A DNA stretch of 64,000 nucleotides from positions 1 to 64,000 of the forward strand of contig NZ_RQYZ01000009.1 in NCBI RefSeq assembly GCF_003932855.1, in the 5' to 3' direction. The position numbers and the translations under genes were made by a program. Shown here in pieces: positions 54,512 to 63,224 of the stretch. This DNA is from Tessaracoccus sp. OH4464_COT-324 (lineage in GTDB: Bacteria; Actinomycetota; Actinomycetes; Propionibacteriales; Propionibacteriaceae). A model generated the notes under the pieces. That model did not search any database and was not told the DNA's origin. It was given only the letters and a program-made list of their open reading frames with translations. Every line of letters begins with the position of its first letter. The stretch's first letter is position 1.

Positions 54512-54825
54512 TGAGTGATGTAGTCTTCTCTCCGTCATCATGGATGAAATGTAGCCAAGAAGTCGAGGAAATTAGACAAGGATTCCAGGAGGTTACTCAA
54601 GATATTCTTTTCCCGACCCCTGAGCGAACTGAATATCAATCGGCCGTGGACAGGACCCTCTGTGAAGGAATGTTGGGGCTTCATCCGAAATGGTTCAACT
54701 CAATTGGAAACATGGTCGAGAAGCTAAACTCTGATTCATCGAAGATGGCAGCAACGGCAAACAATTATCAGGCGGCGGAAACTTCTTCGGAGTATGTAGT
54801 CCGCCGCTACTGGAGCTACAAATGA
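54511..54825 (+). CDS. Small helical protein of WXG100 size
   Basis: The 104-residue protein is almost wholly helical, with a break at LHPKWFNSIGNM near residue 60, which could form the turn of a helical hairpin. WXG100/ESAT-6-type type VII substrates have this size and shape, but here the turn reads W-F-N rather than W-x-G, and no YxxxD/E signal is seen at the end. ATG 54511 overlaps the preceding TGA by one base. It is followed by an overlapping peptidase gene, the usual order partner-then-toxin. Confidence 0.5.
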   Translation: MSDVVFSPSSWMKCSQEVEEIRQGFQEVTQDILFPTPERTEYQSAVDRTLCEGMLGLHPKWFNSIGNMVEKLNSDSSKMAATANNYQAAETSSEYVVRRYWSYK

Positions 54826-55892
54826 TAGAAAACGTAATTTACGCAGCTGCTGGGGTATACCCGCCTGTTATTAGCCCTGAATCGTTCGATGCGAGAAGTC
54901 GGAAATATGCTGAACTGGCTAGCGTGTCGGCAGACCTCAGCCACGACCTGCGCTCCGCCGTGCAGACTGTACTACGTAAAAACGAAGGGCCGACGGTAGA
55001 TGCATTTTATCAGCGTATGCAGGGTGCGGGTTCCGCTCTTCATCAATTCGAGAGGATCAGCGAACGAGCGGCTGCTGCCTCTGACGCATTTGAAGAGATA
55101 GCCCGTCTACTGTCCGACACGCGCTCCAAGATGCAGGCACGAGCCAAAGAGGCGGCGCACGTGATCATGATGCTGCTGCGAACCATGGACTATACCACTA
55201 AGCCCAAGGTGAGGTTCATTCTGGAGACGGCTCAAGAAGACCTTCGGCGTCTTGAAAACAAAGCCGCAGCGAAAGCGTCATGGCTGATCTACTCCGCCTA
55301 TCCTCCCGGGCTGATAGATATCTCTCGACAGCGGCCGAACGAATCCTTGACCCCTCAAGTCGAGTCCACCTGGGACAGCTTGTCTGATGAACAGAAAGAG
55401 AGAATTCTCCGCCTGCTGGCCGAAGATTATGCGAAGCAGCATGGGATTAAGGTGCCGCCGATTGAAATAGTGCCATCGGATAAGGCGTTTTTCGTGACGG
55501 AAACGGTAACTTCTGATGGAGAGAAAGAAAAGACGCTGGCTCCCTACAGGGGTCTATGGGAGGGCGGTGTCCTCAAGATCAATCGTGATAGCCTTAAGGA
55601 CGCTGTTGCCATGAACGTTATCATCCATGAAATGACCCATGCTGTACAGCACGAAGCCAACAGACTCGTCGAGGGTAGACGCTTTTGGCCGGCCGGGCCG
55701 ACGGATTTCCGCAGGCTTGGTCTGACTCCCGAGGAAGCGGAAAGGCTCTACGAGTCCAGCAAGCAATACCGTAACTCCGGGGAGTACTACGGCCGAGCCC
55801 CGGTTGAGATTGACGCTGGGCGTGCGACGAACGAGTTTTCTGACGACCTCACGGTGGCCAAGCTGAAGGAATATGTGCGCCGTGTCAGCTGA
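54822..55892 (+). CDS. Helical-domain protein with C-terminal zinc metallopeptidase domain
   Basis: The 356-residue protein has a helical N-terminal half (about 15-150), beginning VYPPVISPESFD, which resembles the targeting domains of type VII secreted proteins in shape. The C-terminal half holds HEMTHAVQHE (His269, Glu270, His273) and GRAPVEIDAGRATNE, where Glu329 is a likely third zinc ligand as in HExxH...E peptidases. No signal peptide is seen. ATGA overlap with the small helical protein and an 11-base overlap with the lipoprotein gene bind it into the operon. A secreted toxin or effector peptidase is the leading idea. Confidence 0.65.
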   Translation: MIENVIYAAAGVYPPVISPESFDARSRKYAELASVSADLSHDLRSAVQTVLRKNEGPTVDAFYQRMQGAGSALHQFERISERAAAASDAFEEIARLLSDTRSKMQARAKEAAHVIMMLLRTMDYTTKPKVRFILETAQEDLRRLENKAAAKASWLIYSAYPPGLIDISRQRPNESLTPQVESTWDSLSDEQKERILRLLAEDYAKQHGIKVPPIEIVPSDKAFFVTETVTSDGEKEKTLAPYRGLWEGGVLKINRDSLKDAVAMNVIIHEMTHAVQHEANRLVEGRRFWPAGPTDFRRLGLTPEEAERLYESSKQYRNSGEYYGRAPVEIDAGRATNEFSDDLTVAKLKEYVRRVS

Positions 55893-57069
55893 TTTTTCTC
55901 GTCGGTGGTTGTTGGCCGGTGGGGCGCTGAGCCTAGCCGGTTGCGTGGATTCTTCAGGGCTGTCCTCGGGGGATGGTTCCGCTGCGGTTGAGCAGTGGAC
56001 GGCCACTTCTCCTTCCTCTGTGCCTGAGATGCCGAAGGTTCCGAGGGTGAGTGGCTGTGAACTGAGCTCGTCTGGCTCCGGAGGCTACGGTTTGTGTGGA
56101 ACCTCCGACAGCTTCGACATCATCACCGATGCTGTGTATATGTCTGGGCTGTATGTTTCGCCCGATGGAGCCTGGGTCGCTACGGGGCATCAGGGGAGGA
56201 TGTATGTGTGGAACTCGACGACAGGGCAAGTATCTTTCGATGCGGGTTATATTCCGTTTGTAGAGTTTGCAGCTTGGAGCGTGGATAGCGCGGAGTTTGT
56301 GGTTGCGGACTGTAAGAATATTCGCCGTTATGATGCGGCCTGCGGTGGCTATTTCGGTAGCTATTCTGGGCACGTAGCCAAGCAGGTCAGCCATTTCATG
56401 ACGCTGGTGCGCGACGGTAAGTTCACCCCGGATGGCACGAGGCTGTTGACCTTGGGGGCGGATAATACTATTCGGGCCTGGTCGGTCGCCAGCGGGCGGC
56501 AGATTGGTCAGGCTAAGCCAGATAGAACGGGTCACTCCTTCCTGCTGGCTCCAGACGGAACGCGCGCTACGCTGATCCACCAGGAATTGGACGAAGAGGG
56601 CAACACGCGGAGCCGGTATCAGCGGTCGTTCGACCCGAACACGCTGTTGCCGACCGGGGACTGGGAGGAAACCACCGACAGGTGGCTTTCCCGTTTCCTG
56701 GGCGACGACAAGCTGCTTTGGGAAAGTAAAGAGGGCGCTTTTGTGACCAATCTGGATGGGGGAGATGAACAGGCTCTGCTCCCTGACGACAAAGAGTGGG
56801 GCTGGTTCGGTTACTCTGCATCGACCGACAATTTCCTCATTTCTTTCAGGTCTGCCGGCGTCGCTATCGTCAGCCTGGATGGCCGCCGGGTGATCATCCC
56901 CAATCCTGAGGATGAGGGGAAGTACACGATAAGCTATTTCTTTAGCACGGGAGAGTTCAGTCCGGACGGTTCGATTGTTTACCTTGTGCATCCGATAACG
57001 GGCCCGGCCGCCTACGACGCGGCGACCGGCGAGAAGCGGCTGCAATTCGAGACCCCGGCGAGTGAGTGA
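55882..57069 (+). CDS. Tat lipoprotein with beta-propeller domain, copy 1
   Basis: The 395-residue protein begins with a twin-arginine signal and lipobox, SRRWLLAGGALSLAGC (Cys about 20). WD40/propeller-like blades follow (SPDGAWVATGHQGRMYVW, FTPDGTRLLTLGADNTIRAW). GTG 55882 is chosen over ATG 55873 because the paralogue at 57340 starts at the equivalent codon. It overlaps the metallopeptidase gene by 11 bases. The conserved N- and C-terminal parts and a divergent middle compared with copy 2 suggest a variable binding face. An immunity or surface receptor role for the peptidase is inferred. Confidence 0.75.
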   Translation: MSADFSRRWLLAGGALSLAGCVDSSGLSSGDGSAAVEQWTATSPSSVPEMPKVPRVSGCELSSSGSGGYGLCGTSDSFDIITDAVYMSGLYVSPDGAWVATGHQGRMYVWNSTTGQVSFDAGYIPFVEFAAWSVDSAEFVVADCKNIRRYDAACGGYFGSYSGHVAKQVSHFMTLVRDGKFTPDGTRLLTLGADNTIRAWSVASGRQIGQAKPDRTGHSFLLAPDGTRATLIHQELDEEGNTRSRYQRSFDPNTLLPTGDWEETTDRWLSRFLGDDKLLWESKEGAFVTNLDGGDEQALLPDDKEWGWFGYSASTDNFLISFRSAGVAIVSLDGRRVIIPNPEDEGKYTISYFFSTGEFSPDGSIVYLVHPITGPAAYDAATGEKRLQFETPASE

Positions 57070-57129
57070 GACCGACGTTGATGACTAATGCTACGCCTGA
57101 ACCGAGGCGGCCAGCCTTGATCTGCTAGG

Positions 57130-57164
57130 GGCGCCCGCACCTCGTCGCACGCGGTGCGGGCGCC
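57130..57164 (+). terminator. Hairpin ending the peptidase operon
   Basis: GGCGCCCGCACC (57130-57141) and GGTGCGGGCGCC (57153-57164) pair perfectly over 12 bases with an 11-base loop, 60 bases after the lipoprotein stop. No U tract. The rest of the 270-base gap to 57339 shows no gene. Confidence 0.6.
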
Positions 57165-57339
57165 GCCTGGGGGGTAAGGCTGGGAATCATCACTTATTCC
57201 GGGCCGAAGGCACAGGCCGGTGACCCAAGCTGGAGTTATCCTGGCTTTGACGGCGTTTGCCTTGTCGTCACGGAACCGCGGTGAGTATCCCGTCGCGGTT
57301 GCCTAGTGTGTCGGTATTTGATTTTGAGAGGTTTTTATC

Positions 57340-58527
57340 GTGTCGGCGCTTTTTTCTCGCAGGTGGTTGCTTGCTGGCGGGGCGTTGGGCCTCGCTGGTT
57401 GCTGGGATTCTTCTCTAGTATCGGAGGATAGCTCCACTGCGGTTGAGCAGTGGACGGCCACTTCTCCGTCCTCTGTTTCTGAGTTGCCGAAGGTCCCGAG
57501 GATTGCTGAATGTGACCCGCGTTCGGTGGGTTCCGAGGGTGATCATTTTTGCCGGACTGTTGGGAGTTTCGACATCATCACCGATGCTTCGTATGCACCT
57601 GAACTGCTTGTTTCGCCCGATGGGTCCTGGGTTGCAGCGGAGTACCAAGGGAAGATGTATGTGTGGGACTCCACGACAGGACGGGTGTCCTTCGACGTGG
57701 GTTCCGTCCCATTCGTCGGCTTTGAGGCATGGAGCGTGGATAGCGCGGAGTTTGTTGTAGCCGACTGTAAGGAGATCCGTCGTTACGACGTGGCGTGCGG
57801 CGGCTACTTCGGCGGTTATGCGGGGCACGTAGCCAAGCAGGTCGACCACTTCATGGTGCTGGTGCGCGACGGTAAGTTCACCCCGGACGGCACCAGGCTG
57901 CTGACGCTGGGCGCGGATGGCACGATTCGTGCCTGGTCCGTCGCCAGCGGACGCCAGATTGGTGACGCAAAGCCCGACCGGCCAGGAGACTTTCTTCTGC
58001 TGGCTCCAAGCGGATCGTATGCGATGCTGGTGCGCCGAAAGCGCGACGAGAACGGGGCATGGCAGGGTACCGACTACCGGCTGTTCGACCCCAACACCCT
58101 GCTGCCCACCGGAGACTGGCAAAAGGCTCCCGAAGAATGGCCGCGCGGTTTCCTCGGCGAGAGAAGGGCGATTTGGGACGGGGAGAGCGGAGTCGTTGCT
58201 GCCAGCGTGGACGATCCCCGGGGCGAGGCGCTGCCGCCCGAGGAGAAAAGCGCCCACCTTCTCGCGGTTTCGGCCCCGAGCGAAAGCTATGTCGTCGGGC
58301 TGCCCGCCACATCTGAAGCCGCCATCGTCCGAGCCGATGGGCAAATCACGATGATTTCGGCGGTGCCCGCCGAGGACGGCCAGAGCGTGATCTACGACTT
58401 CGCGGGCGGCGGGTTCAGCCCCGACAGTTCGATTGTTTACCTCGTGCATCCGATAGCGGGCCTGGCCGCCTACGACGCCGCGACGGGCGAGAAGCGGCTG
58501 CAATTCGAGACCCCGGCGAACAGCTGA
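57340..58527 (+). CDS. Tat lipoprotein with beta-propeller domain, copy 2
   Basis: This paralogue has exactly the same length as copy 1 (395 residues) and the same Tat lipobox start (SRRWLLAGGALGLAGC). Stretches such as GKFTPDGTRLLTLGAD and YDAATGEKRLQFETPA are nearly identical, down to 29 unbroken identical bases; residues about 210-350 are much less alike. It has its own upstream region with a GAGAGG ribosome site before GTG 57340, so it is separately expressed or reads through the hairpin. GC is higher than in the operon head. Confidence 0.75.
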   Translation: MSALFSRRWLLAGGALGLAGCWDSSLVSEDSSTAVEQWTATSPSSVSELPKVPRIAECDPRSVGSEGDHFCRTVGSFDIITDASYAPELLVSPDGSWVAAEYQGKMYVWDSTTGRVSFDVGSVPFVGFEAWSVDSAEFVVADCKEIRRYDVACGGYFGGYAGHVAKQVDHFMVLVRDGKFTPDGTRLLTLGADGTIRAWSVASGRQIGDAKPDRPGDFLLLAPSGSYAMLVRRKRDENGAWQGTDYRLFDPNTLLPTGDWQKAPEEWPRGFLGERRAIWDGESGVVAASVDDPRGEALPPEEKSAHLLAVSAPSESYVVGLPATSEAAIVRADGQITMISAVPAEDGQSVIYDFAGGGFSPDSSIVYLVHPIAGLAAYDAATGEKRLQFETPANS

Positions 58528-58536
58528 CTGGAGCCT

Positions 58537-58597
58537 GCCAGCCGCAGCACGGCTGCGCAGCAGGTTCCGCTGCGCAGCCGGCGGTCTTGCGGCTGGC
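58537..58597 (+). terminator. Nested double hairpin after lipoprotein copy 2
   Basis: An inner 11-base stem (58551-58561 with 58569-58579) lies inside an outer 10-base stem (58537-58546 with 58588-58597). The nested structure just after a stop codon fits a strong terminator. Confidence 0.6.
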
Positions 58598-58741
58598 GTG
58601 CCCAATCCCGGGTGGGTCCCGGAGCGAAACTCGCCCTTGGCCGTCGGGCGCGGAGAGATGGAACCGACGGCTCCCGGGCCGACGCCCGGGTCGTCGGTCC
58701 AACTCCGAAAATTGATCGCCACTCGGTGTTATCATCGCTCT

Positions 58742-59122
58742 ATGGCGATTGAAGAATCCGAGGCTGAGTTCCACGGCCTGGACGAGGGTAACGCCCACGC
58801 GCTGCTGTTCCACGCGCTCTCCGAGCCGACGCGGCTCGCGATCCTGCAACACCTCGCCACCGGCGAGCACAGAGTGCGCGACCTCGTCGAGCACATGCAC
58901 CTGGCGCAGTCGACGGTGAGCAAGCACCTCGCCTGCCTCAGGGACTGCGGCCTGGTCAACCACCGCGCCGAGGGGCGGTCCTCCTGGTTTTCCCTGGCCC
59001 ACCCCGAGCTGCTGGCCGCCCTGCTGGGCAACTCCGCCGCGCTGCTCGCGGCTTCCGGCCGGACGCTGTCGCTCGGAGAACACGAGCTGCGGGCGGCCAT
59101 GCTCACCAAGGACGAGCCATGA
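58742..59122 (+). CDS. ArsR/SmtB-family metal-responsive repressor
   Basis: The 126-residue winged-helix protein has the ArsR core FHALSEPTRLAILQHLATG and recognition helix LAQSTVSKHLACLRDCGLV, followed by the wing HRAEGRSSWFSLAH. Cys in LACLRDCGL and His residues (HRAEGR, AHPELL) could sense metal; the pattern recalls CmtR/CzrA-like sensors. TATCAT six bases before the ATG gives a leaderless start. The repressor gene overlaps the CDF transporter gene (ATGA), so it most likely controls its own metal efflux operon. ATCGCCA (58715-58721) and TGGCGAT (58743-58749) flank the promoter as a possible operator. Confidence 0.85.
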   Translation: MAIEESEAEFHGLDEGNAHALLFHALSEPTRLAILQHLATGEHRVRDLVEHMHLAQSTVSKHLACLRDCGLVNHRAEGRSSWFSLAHPELLAALLGNSAALLAASGRTLSLGEHELRAAMLTKDEP

Positions 59123-60072
59123 GCCACGCCCACAGCCACGCCCACGCGCACCTGCCCGGCCACACGGCCACCGACGTCGGCGCACGTCGGCGACTGCTCG
59201 TCGCCTTCTGCCTCGCGGCTGTCATCGTGCTCGCCCAGACGGTGGGCAGCATCGTCACCGGCAGCCTGGCGCTGCTCACCGACACCGCGCACGCCCTGGC
59301 GGATGCCTCGGGGCTGCTCGTGGCGCTGATCGCGGCCAACATGATGCTGCGCCCGCCCAGCAGCCGACGCACCTGGGGTTTCGCGCGGATCGAGGTGATA
59401 GCTGCGCTCGGCCAGTCGGTTCTGCTGCTGGTGGTTGGGCTGTACGCCGCCGTCGAAGGGGTGCACCGCCTGTTCGAGCCCGCGGAGGTGCCGCCTACGG
59501 AGCTGCTCGTCTTTGGCGTCGTCGGCCTGCTCGCCAACCTGGCGGGCGTCGCGGTACTCGCGTCCCACCGCAGCGCCAACTTCAACATGCGCGCCGCCTT
59601 CCTGGAGGTGCTGAACGACGCGCTCGGCTCGGTGGGGGTCATCGTCGCTGCTGCGGTGATGCACTACACCGGCTTCCATCGTGCCGACACCATCGCCGCG
59701 CTCTTCATCGCCGCGCTGATCGTTCCGCGAGCCTTCCGCCTGCTTCGCCAGACCCTGAGCGTCCTGATGGAGTTCGCACCGCCCGGGGTCGACCTCGACG
59801 AGGTGCGCCGCCACATCCTGGCGCTGGAACACGTCAAGGAGGTGCACGACCTGCACGCCTCGACGATCGGCACCGGGATGGCGGTGCTGTCCGCCCACGT
59901 CGTCGTGCAGGACGAATGCTTCGTCTCCGGCCACGCCCCGCACATACTGGAGCGGATCACCCAATGCGTGGCCGAGCACTTCCCGGTGGCCTTCCACCAC
60001 GCGACGATCCAACTCGAAACCTCCGCGCAGCGGGCGCGGGGGTCGGAGGGGCATCCGGCATGCCTAGGATGA
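59119..60072 (+). CDS. Cation diffusion facilitator metal efflux protein
   Basis: The 317-residue CDF protein has a His-rich cytoplasmic start (MSHAHSHAHAHLPGH), six hydrophobic helices, and the TM2 and TM5 metal-site residues in LLTDTAHALADASG (HxxxD-type) and FLEVLNDALGSVGVI. The C-terminal cytoplasmic domain (VHDLHASTIGTGMAVLSAHVVV) is the usual dimerisation unit. CDF proteins export zinc, cobalt or cadmium in exchange for protons. It is the effector of the ArsR pair. A leaderless promoter for the next gene follows its end. Confidence 0.9.
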   Translation: MSHAHSHAHAHLPGHTATDVGARRRLLVAFCLAAVIVLAQTVGSIVTGSLALLTDTAHALADASGLLVALIAANMMLRPPSSRRTWGFARIEVIAALGQSVLLLVVGLYAAVEGVHRLFEPAEVPPTELLVFGVVGLLANLAGVAVLASHRSANFNMRAAFLEVLNDALGSVGVIVAAAVMHYTGFHRADTIAALFIAALIVPRAFRLLRQTLSVLMEFAPPGVDLDEVRRHILALEHVKEVHDLHASTIGTGMAVLSAHVVVQDECFVSGHAPHILERITQCVAEHFPVAFHHATIQLETSAQRARGSEGHPACLG

Positions 60073-60076
60073 GCGC

Positions 60077-60544
60077 ATGAGGATTCCTCCCGTGGCCCTG
60101 TTTGCTGCGGCGGCCGCGGCCCAGGCGAAGCTGCCCCGCCGCGCGCGGCGGCACCCGGTCCCGACGGCGCTGGCTGCGGGGCTCGCGCTGGCGTCGGCCG
60201 GGCTCGGTTTGGCGGCCGTGGCCCGGTTCCGCGCGGCCGGCACCACCGTCGATCCGGTCGACGTGGAGCGCAGCAGCCGGCTCGTGCAGGACGGCCCGAA
60301 CTCACTGACTCGAAACCCGATGTACGTCGCGCTCGCGGTGCTGCTCGCGGCCCACGCGCTGTGGCGACGGGCGGCGTGGGCCGCGCTGCCCGTCGCCGTG
60401 TTCGTGTTCGCCATCGACCGCTGGCAGATCCCGGCGGAGGAGGCAGCGCTGCGGGCCCGCTTCGGTGCAGCCTTCGACGACTACTGCTCCCGCGTGCCCC
60501 GCTGGCTTGGGCTTCCGGAACCGCCTGGCCGGAGCCGGACATGA
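60077..60544 (+). CDS. Isoprenylcysteine carboxyl methyltransferase-like membrane protein
   Basis: The 155-residue protein has three to four hydrophobic helices and the RNPMYVALAVLLAAHAL block with a later EEAALRARFGAAFDDYCSRVPRWL motif, the pattern of the ICMT/PEMT-like family of SAM-dependent membrane methyltransferases. Bacterial members act on unknown substrates. TAGGAT six bases before the ATG supports a separate leaderless start. Its stop overlaps the next gene (ATGA). Confidence 0.8.
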   Translation: MRIPPVALFAAAAAAQAKLPRRARRHPVPTALAAGLALASAGLGLAAVARFRAAGTTVDPVDVERSSRLVQDGPNSLTRNPMYVALAVLLAAHALWRRAAWAALPVAVFVFAIDRWQIPAEEAALRARFGAAFDDYCSRVPRWLGLPEPPGRSRT

Positions 60545-61245
60545 CAGCCGACGGCGGCGCGGGCCGCGCGGAGGGCGCCGAGGAAGACGAGCGCCCCGGC
60601 CTGACGGCGGCGCTCGGCGCCGGTGCGGCCGGCGCGGCGGTGGTGCTGTTCATCCTGCTGCGGATCATGGCGGTGGCGCACTGGGACTGGTTTGTTGCCG
60701 GTGAGGTCGCGGACTCGATGGACTTCTCCGACCTGCTCGGTGTCGTGCTAGGCACCCTGTTTGGGCGGCCCCACCTCACCGCGGTCGGGGTGATGTGCGT
60801 CGCGCCGCTCGCGCTGGCCGACCTGTACTGGTACGTTCGCCGACACCGGCGGGCCACCATCGGTCGGCTCCTTCTGGTGGCTTTCCTGGCGGCGGCGGTT
60901 TTTGCGCTCACGACCACGCTCGGCATCGTGTGGTTGCCCGTCGGCATAGCGTTCCTCACCGCGATCGTCGGCGCGCTCAGCGTGTGGTGGATGCGTGGCG
61001 CGACGGACGTGGTGCACCGGCTGTTCCGGCTCACCGGCGGCGTCGCGCTGGTGCTCACGTTTGCGTTCTCCGCGCTGGTGGACACCCCGTGGCAGCTGCG
61101 CGAACACATCGAGATGGAGCAGGGCATCATTGATGGGTATGTCCTGGAGGTGACGCCGGGCTTCGTCCGGGTACTCACCGAGGAGCCGCGCGAGGTCAAG
61201 TTTCTGCTCACGAGCCAGATAAAGTCGCGCACGATCGTCGAGTGA
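60541..61245 (+). CDS. Membrane protein of unknown function, four helices
   Basis: The 234-residue product has a charged N-terminus and four hydrophobic segments (about 25-45, 70-95, 105-125, 130-150), ending in a soluble tail of about 60 residues with GYVLEVTPGFVRVLTEEPREV. No family is recognised. It is coupled to the methyltransferase-like gene by the ATGA overlap. Confidence 0.65.
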   Translation: MTADGGAGRAEGAEEDERPGLTAALGAGAAGAAVVLFILLRIMAVAHWDWFVAGEVADSMDFSDLLGVVLGTLFGRPHLTAVGVMCVAPLALADLYWYVRRHRRATIGRLLLVAFLAAAVFALTTTLGIVWLPVGIAFLTAIVGALSVWWMRGATDVVHRLFRLTGGVALVLTFAFSALVDTPWQLREHIEMEQGIIDGYVLEVTPGFVRVLTEEPREVKFLLTSQIKSRTIVE

Positions 61246-61345
61246 ATTGGGGGCAATGGTCGCGAAAAGCCGACCGACCTTGCCCTACCTGACCCCGACG
61301 TGTGGTTGAGTAGGCCTTACCTTGTCTCCTAGCCGAGGAGGTCAG

Positions 61346-62347
61346 ATGCGCCTCAACCGTGTGCTTGCCGCCCTGGTCTTGGCTGCGACGCCGCTGTCGC
61401 TCGCCACCGCCCACGCCTCACCCGCTCCCGCCCCGCTGCAGCGGGTGCTGCCCGCCGACGACCAGGGGGCGGAGGCCTTCGAACAAATCATCCTGAACGA
61501 GCTGAACCGGCTCCGGAGCCAGCACGGCCTGCAGCCGATGGCGCGCTACGTCGAACTCGACGTGGTGGCCGAGGACTGGTCGAAGTCGATGGCCGCCGAG
61601 GGGGCGATCGGTCACCGGCCGCAGTTCGCCGACAAATACCCCGACGGCTGGACTCAGGCCGCGGAGAACGTCGCTGCGCGCACCGGCGGCGGCGACATCG
61701 GTGCCAAGATCTTCAGCCAGTGGGCCAACTCGCCCGGGCACCTGGCGAACATGCTCAATCCGGAGCTGAACTCCGTCGGCATCGGCCTGGCATTCGACTC
61801 CGCCACCGGCGCCTGGTATGCCACCCAGAACTTCGCCTCCTATCCCGAGCAGGCCGGGCTGACCCCCGCGAAGTCGGCATCCCGGCCCGCCAACCCGCCC
61901 GCGACGGAGGCCCCCGTCAACCGTGACCAGGCGCCCCAGGCGCAACGGGTCGTCCGCCCGAAGAGCCCCAAGAAGCGGGCAACGGAGTCCGCCTCGCCGG
62001 CCCAGCCGACCGCTCAGCCGGAGGATACCGCCGTCGAGGCGCCCCAGCTGGACGCTGCCACCCCCGAGCCGCAGCCCGAAGCCGTGGCACCCGCCCCGCA
62101 GCCACCCACCCCAGCCGCGCCCGCGACCGAGGAGCAACGCAACCAGAGCGTCGCCATGGCGCAACCCCAGCAGCCCGCCCCCGCCCAGCCTGCGCAACCG
62201 GTCAAGGGTGAGTCTGCTGGTATGGCCGGCAGCTGGCTGGCCATCGCCAGCATCGCCAGCGTCACCGCAGGCGTCGTCGCTGTCACGTTGGCCACGGTTT
62301 ACCTGCGGCGGCAGCGGACGGTGGCGGCCCCGCGTCGAGGGTTTTGA
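61346..62347 (+). CDS. CAP-domain (SCP/PR1) surface protein
   Basis: The 333-residue protein has a signal peptide cut near AHASPAP, a CAP domain (about 50-170) with GHRPQF, AENVAARTGGGD and WANSPGHLANMLNPELNSVGIG, then a long Pro/Ala/Glu linker (about 185-290) and a C-terminal membrane helix before a basic tail. It is therefore an anchored extracytoplasmic protein. CAP domains in actinomycetes have cell-wall or lipid-binding roles that remain open. The ATG has a ribosome site GAGGAGG at 12 bases. Confidence 0.85.
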   Translation: MRLNRVLAALVLAATPLSLATAHASPAPAPLQRVLPADDQGAEAFEQIILNELNRLRSQHGLQPMARYVELDVVAEDWSKSMAAEGAIGHRPQFADKYPDGWTQAAENVAARTGGGDIGAKIFSQWANSPGHLANMLNPELNSVGIGLAFDSATGAWYATQNFASYPEQAGLTPAKSASRPANPPATEAPVNRDQAPQAQRVVRPKSPKKRATESASPAQPTAQPEDTAVEAPQLDAATPEPQPEAVAPAPQPPTPAAPATEEQRNQSVAMAQPQQPAPAQPAQPVKGESAGMAGSWLAIASIASVTAGVVAVTLATVYLRRQRTVAAPRRGF

Positions 62348-62563
62348 GAGGGCGTCGCGAAGTTCCTGCCGGGCCGCGGAAACCGCATCAGGTGAGCGGG
62401 CCCTCAGCGTCCTGGCCCGTGCGTACCGACGCGGGAGAAGCCGTTGAGGGGCCCGCGAGCCGGTCGGTCATGCCCCGCCAGGGCAGTGCATCCGCGACGC
62501 GCCCCAGTCGAGCGGCTGCTCCGGCTTGACGGGACAGGGGGGCCAGCGCAATACAATCCCCGT

Positions 62564-63223
62564 GTGACTCCGGAAGACATTTTCCGCATCGTCGACGTCA
62601 CCGGGGTGATCGCCAACGGGCTGCTCGGTGGTGCCGTGGCTCGGCTGCGGGGCTTCGACGCGATCGGGTTTCTGTTCCTGGCGGTCGCCTCCGCGCTCGG
62701 GGGCGGCATCATGCGTGACGTCATGCTCGCTCAGGGGCCGCCCGTCGCGCTGGTGGATCCCTACTACGTTCCGGGGGCCGCCGTGGGCGCGGCAATCGCC
62801 TACCTGCTGGTCCTCGACGGGCTGTGGTCGCGTCGCATGCTCATACTGGCCGACGTGCTGGCACTCGGCTGCTGGGCGGCAACCGGGGCGGTGAAGGCGC
62901 TCGGGGCCGGGCTCGGCTCGGCGTCGGCAATCTTCCTGGGCGTCCTGACCGCCGTGGGCGGCGGAGTGCTGCGCGACGTGCTGGCGGGGCGCACCCCGGG
63001 CATCTTCGGTGGGCAGCCGCTGTACGCGACCGTCGCGATCCTATCCAGCATCGTGATGGTGGTGTGCGACTCGCTGCACCACCCGGTGTGGGGAATGGCG
63101 CTCGCCATCGTCTGCTCTGCGGTGCTCGGCATCGTCGCCCGGCGCCTGAACTGGCAGCTGCCGGGGGCGGCTTCCCTCACCTTCCCGCGCCCGCAGTGGC
63201 CGCGGGCACGCAAGGCACGCTGA
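62564..63223 (+). CDS. TRIC/UPF0126-type cation channel protein
   Basis: The 219-residue membrane protein has two matching three-helix repeats with the signatures LGGGIMRDVML and VGGGVLRDVLAGRTP, the marks of the UPF0126/bacterial TRIC family (YicG-like), which form trimeric potassium-type channels. Seven hydrophobic segments fit the family. The GTG start has TACAAT six bases upstream. A P-loop kinase gene follows after one base. Confidence 0.9.
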   Translation: MTPEDIFRIVDVTGVIANGLLGGAVARLRGFDAIGFLFLAVASALGGGIMRDVMLAQGPPVALVDPYYVPGAAVGAAIAYLLVLDGLWSRRMLILADVLALGCWAATGAVKALGAGLGSASAIFLGVLTAVGGGVLRDVLAGRTPGIFGGQPLYATVAILSSIVMVVCDSLHHPVWGMALAIVCSAVLGIVARRLNWQLPGAASLTFPRPQWPRARKAR

Positions 63224-63224
63224 G

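Noticed and set aside
54511-54825. Calling the small helical protein a true WXG100 protein
   Set aside because: There is no W-x-G at the turn and no C-terminal YxxxD/E signal, so only size and context support it.
61300-61330. A DtxR-like box before the CAP-domain gene (TTGAGTAGGCCTTACC)
   Set aside because: Only 11 of 16 positions agree with the core and the symmetry is poor, unlike the clear box at 44714-44729.
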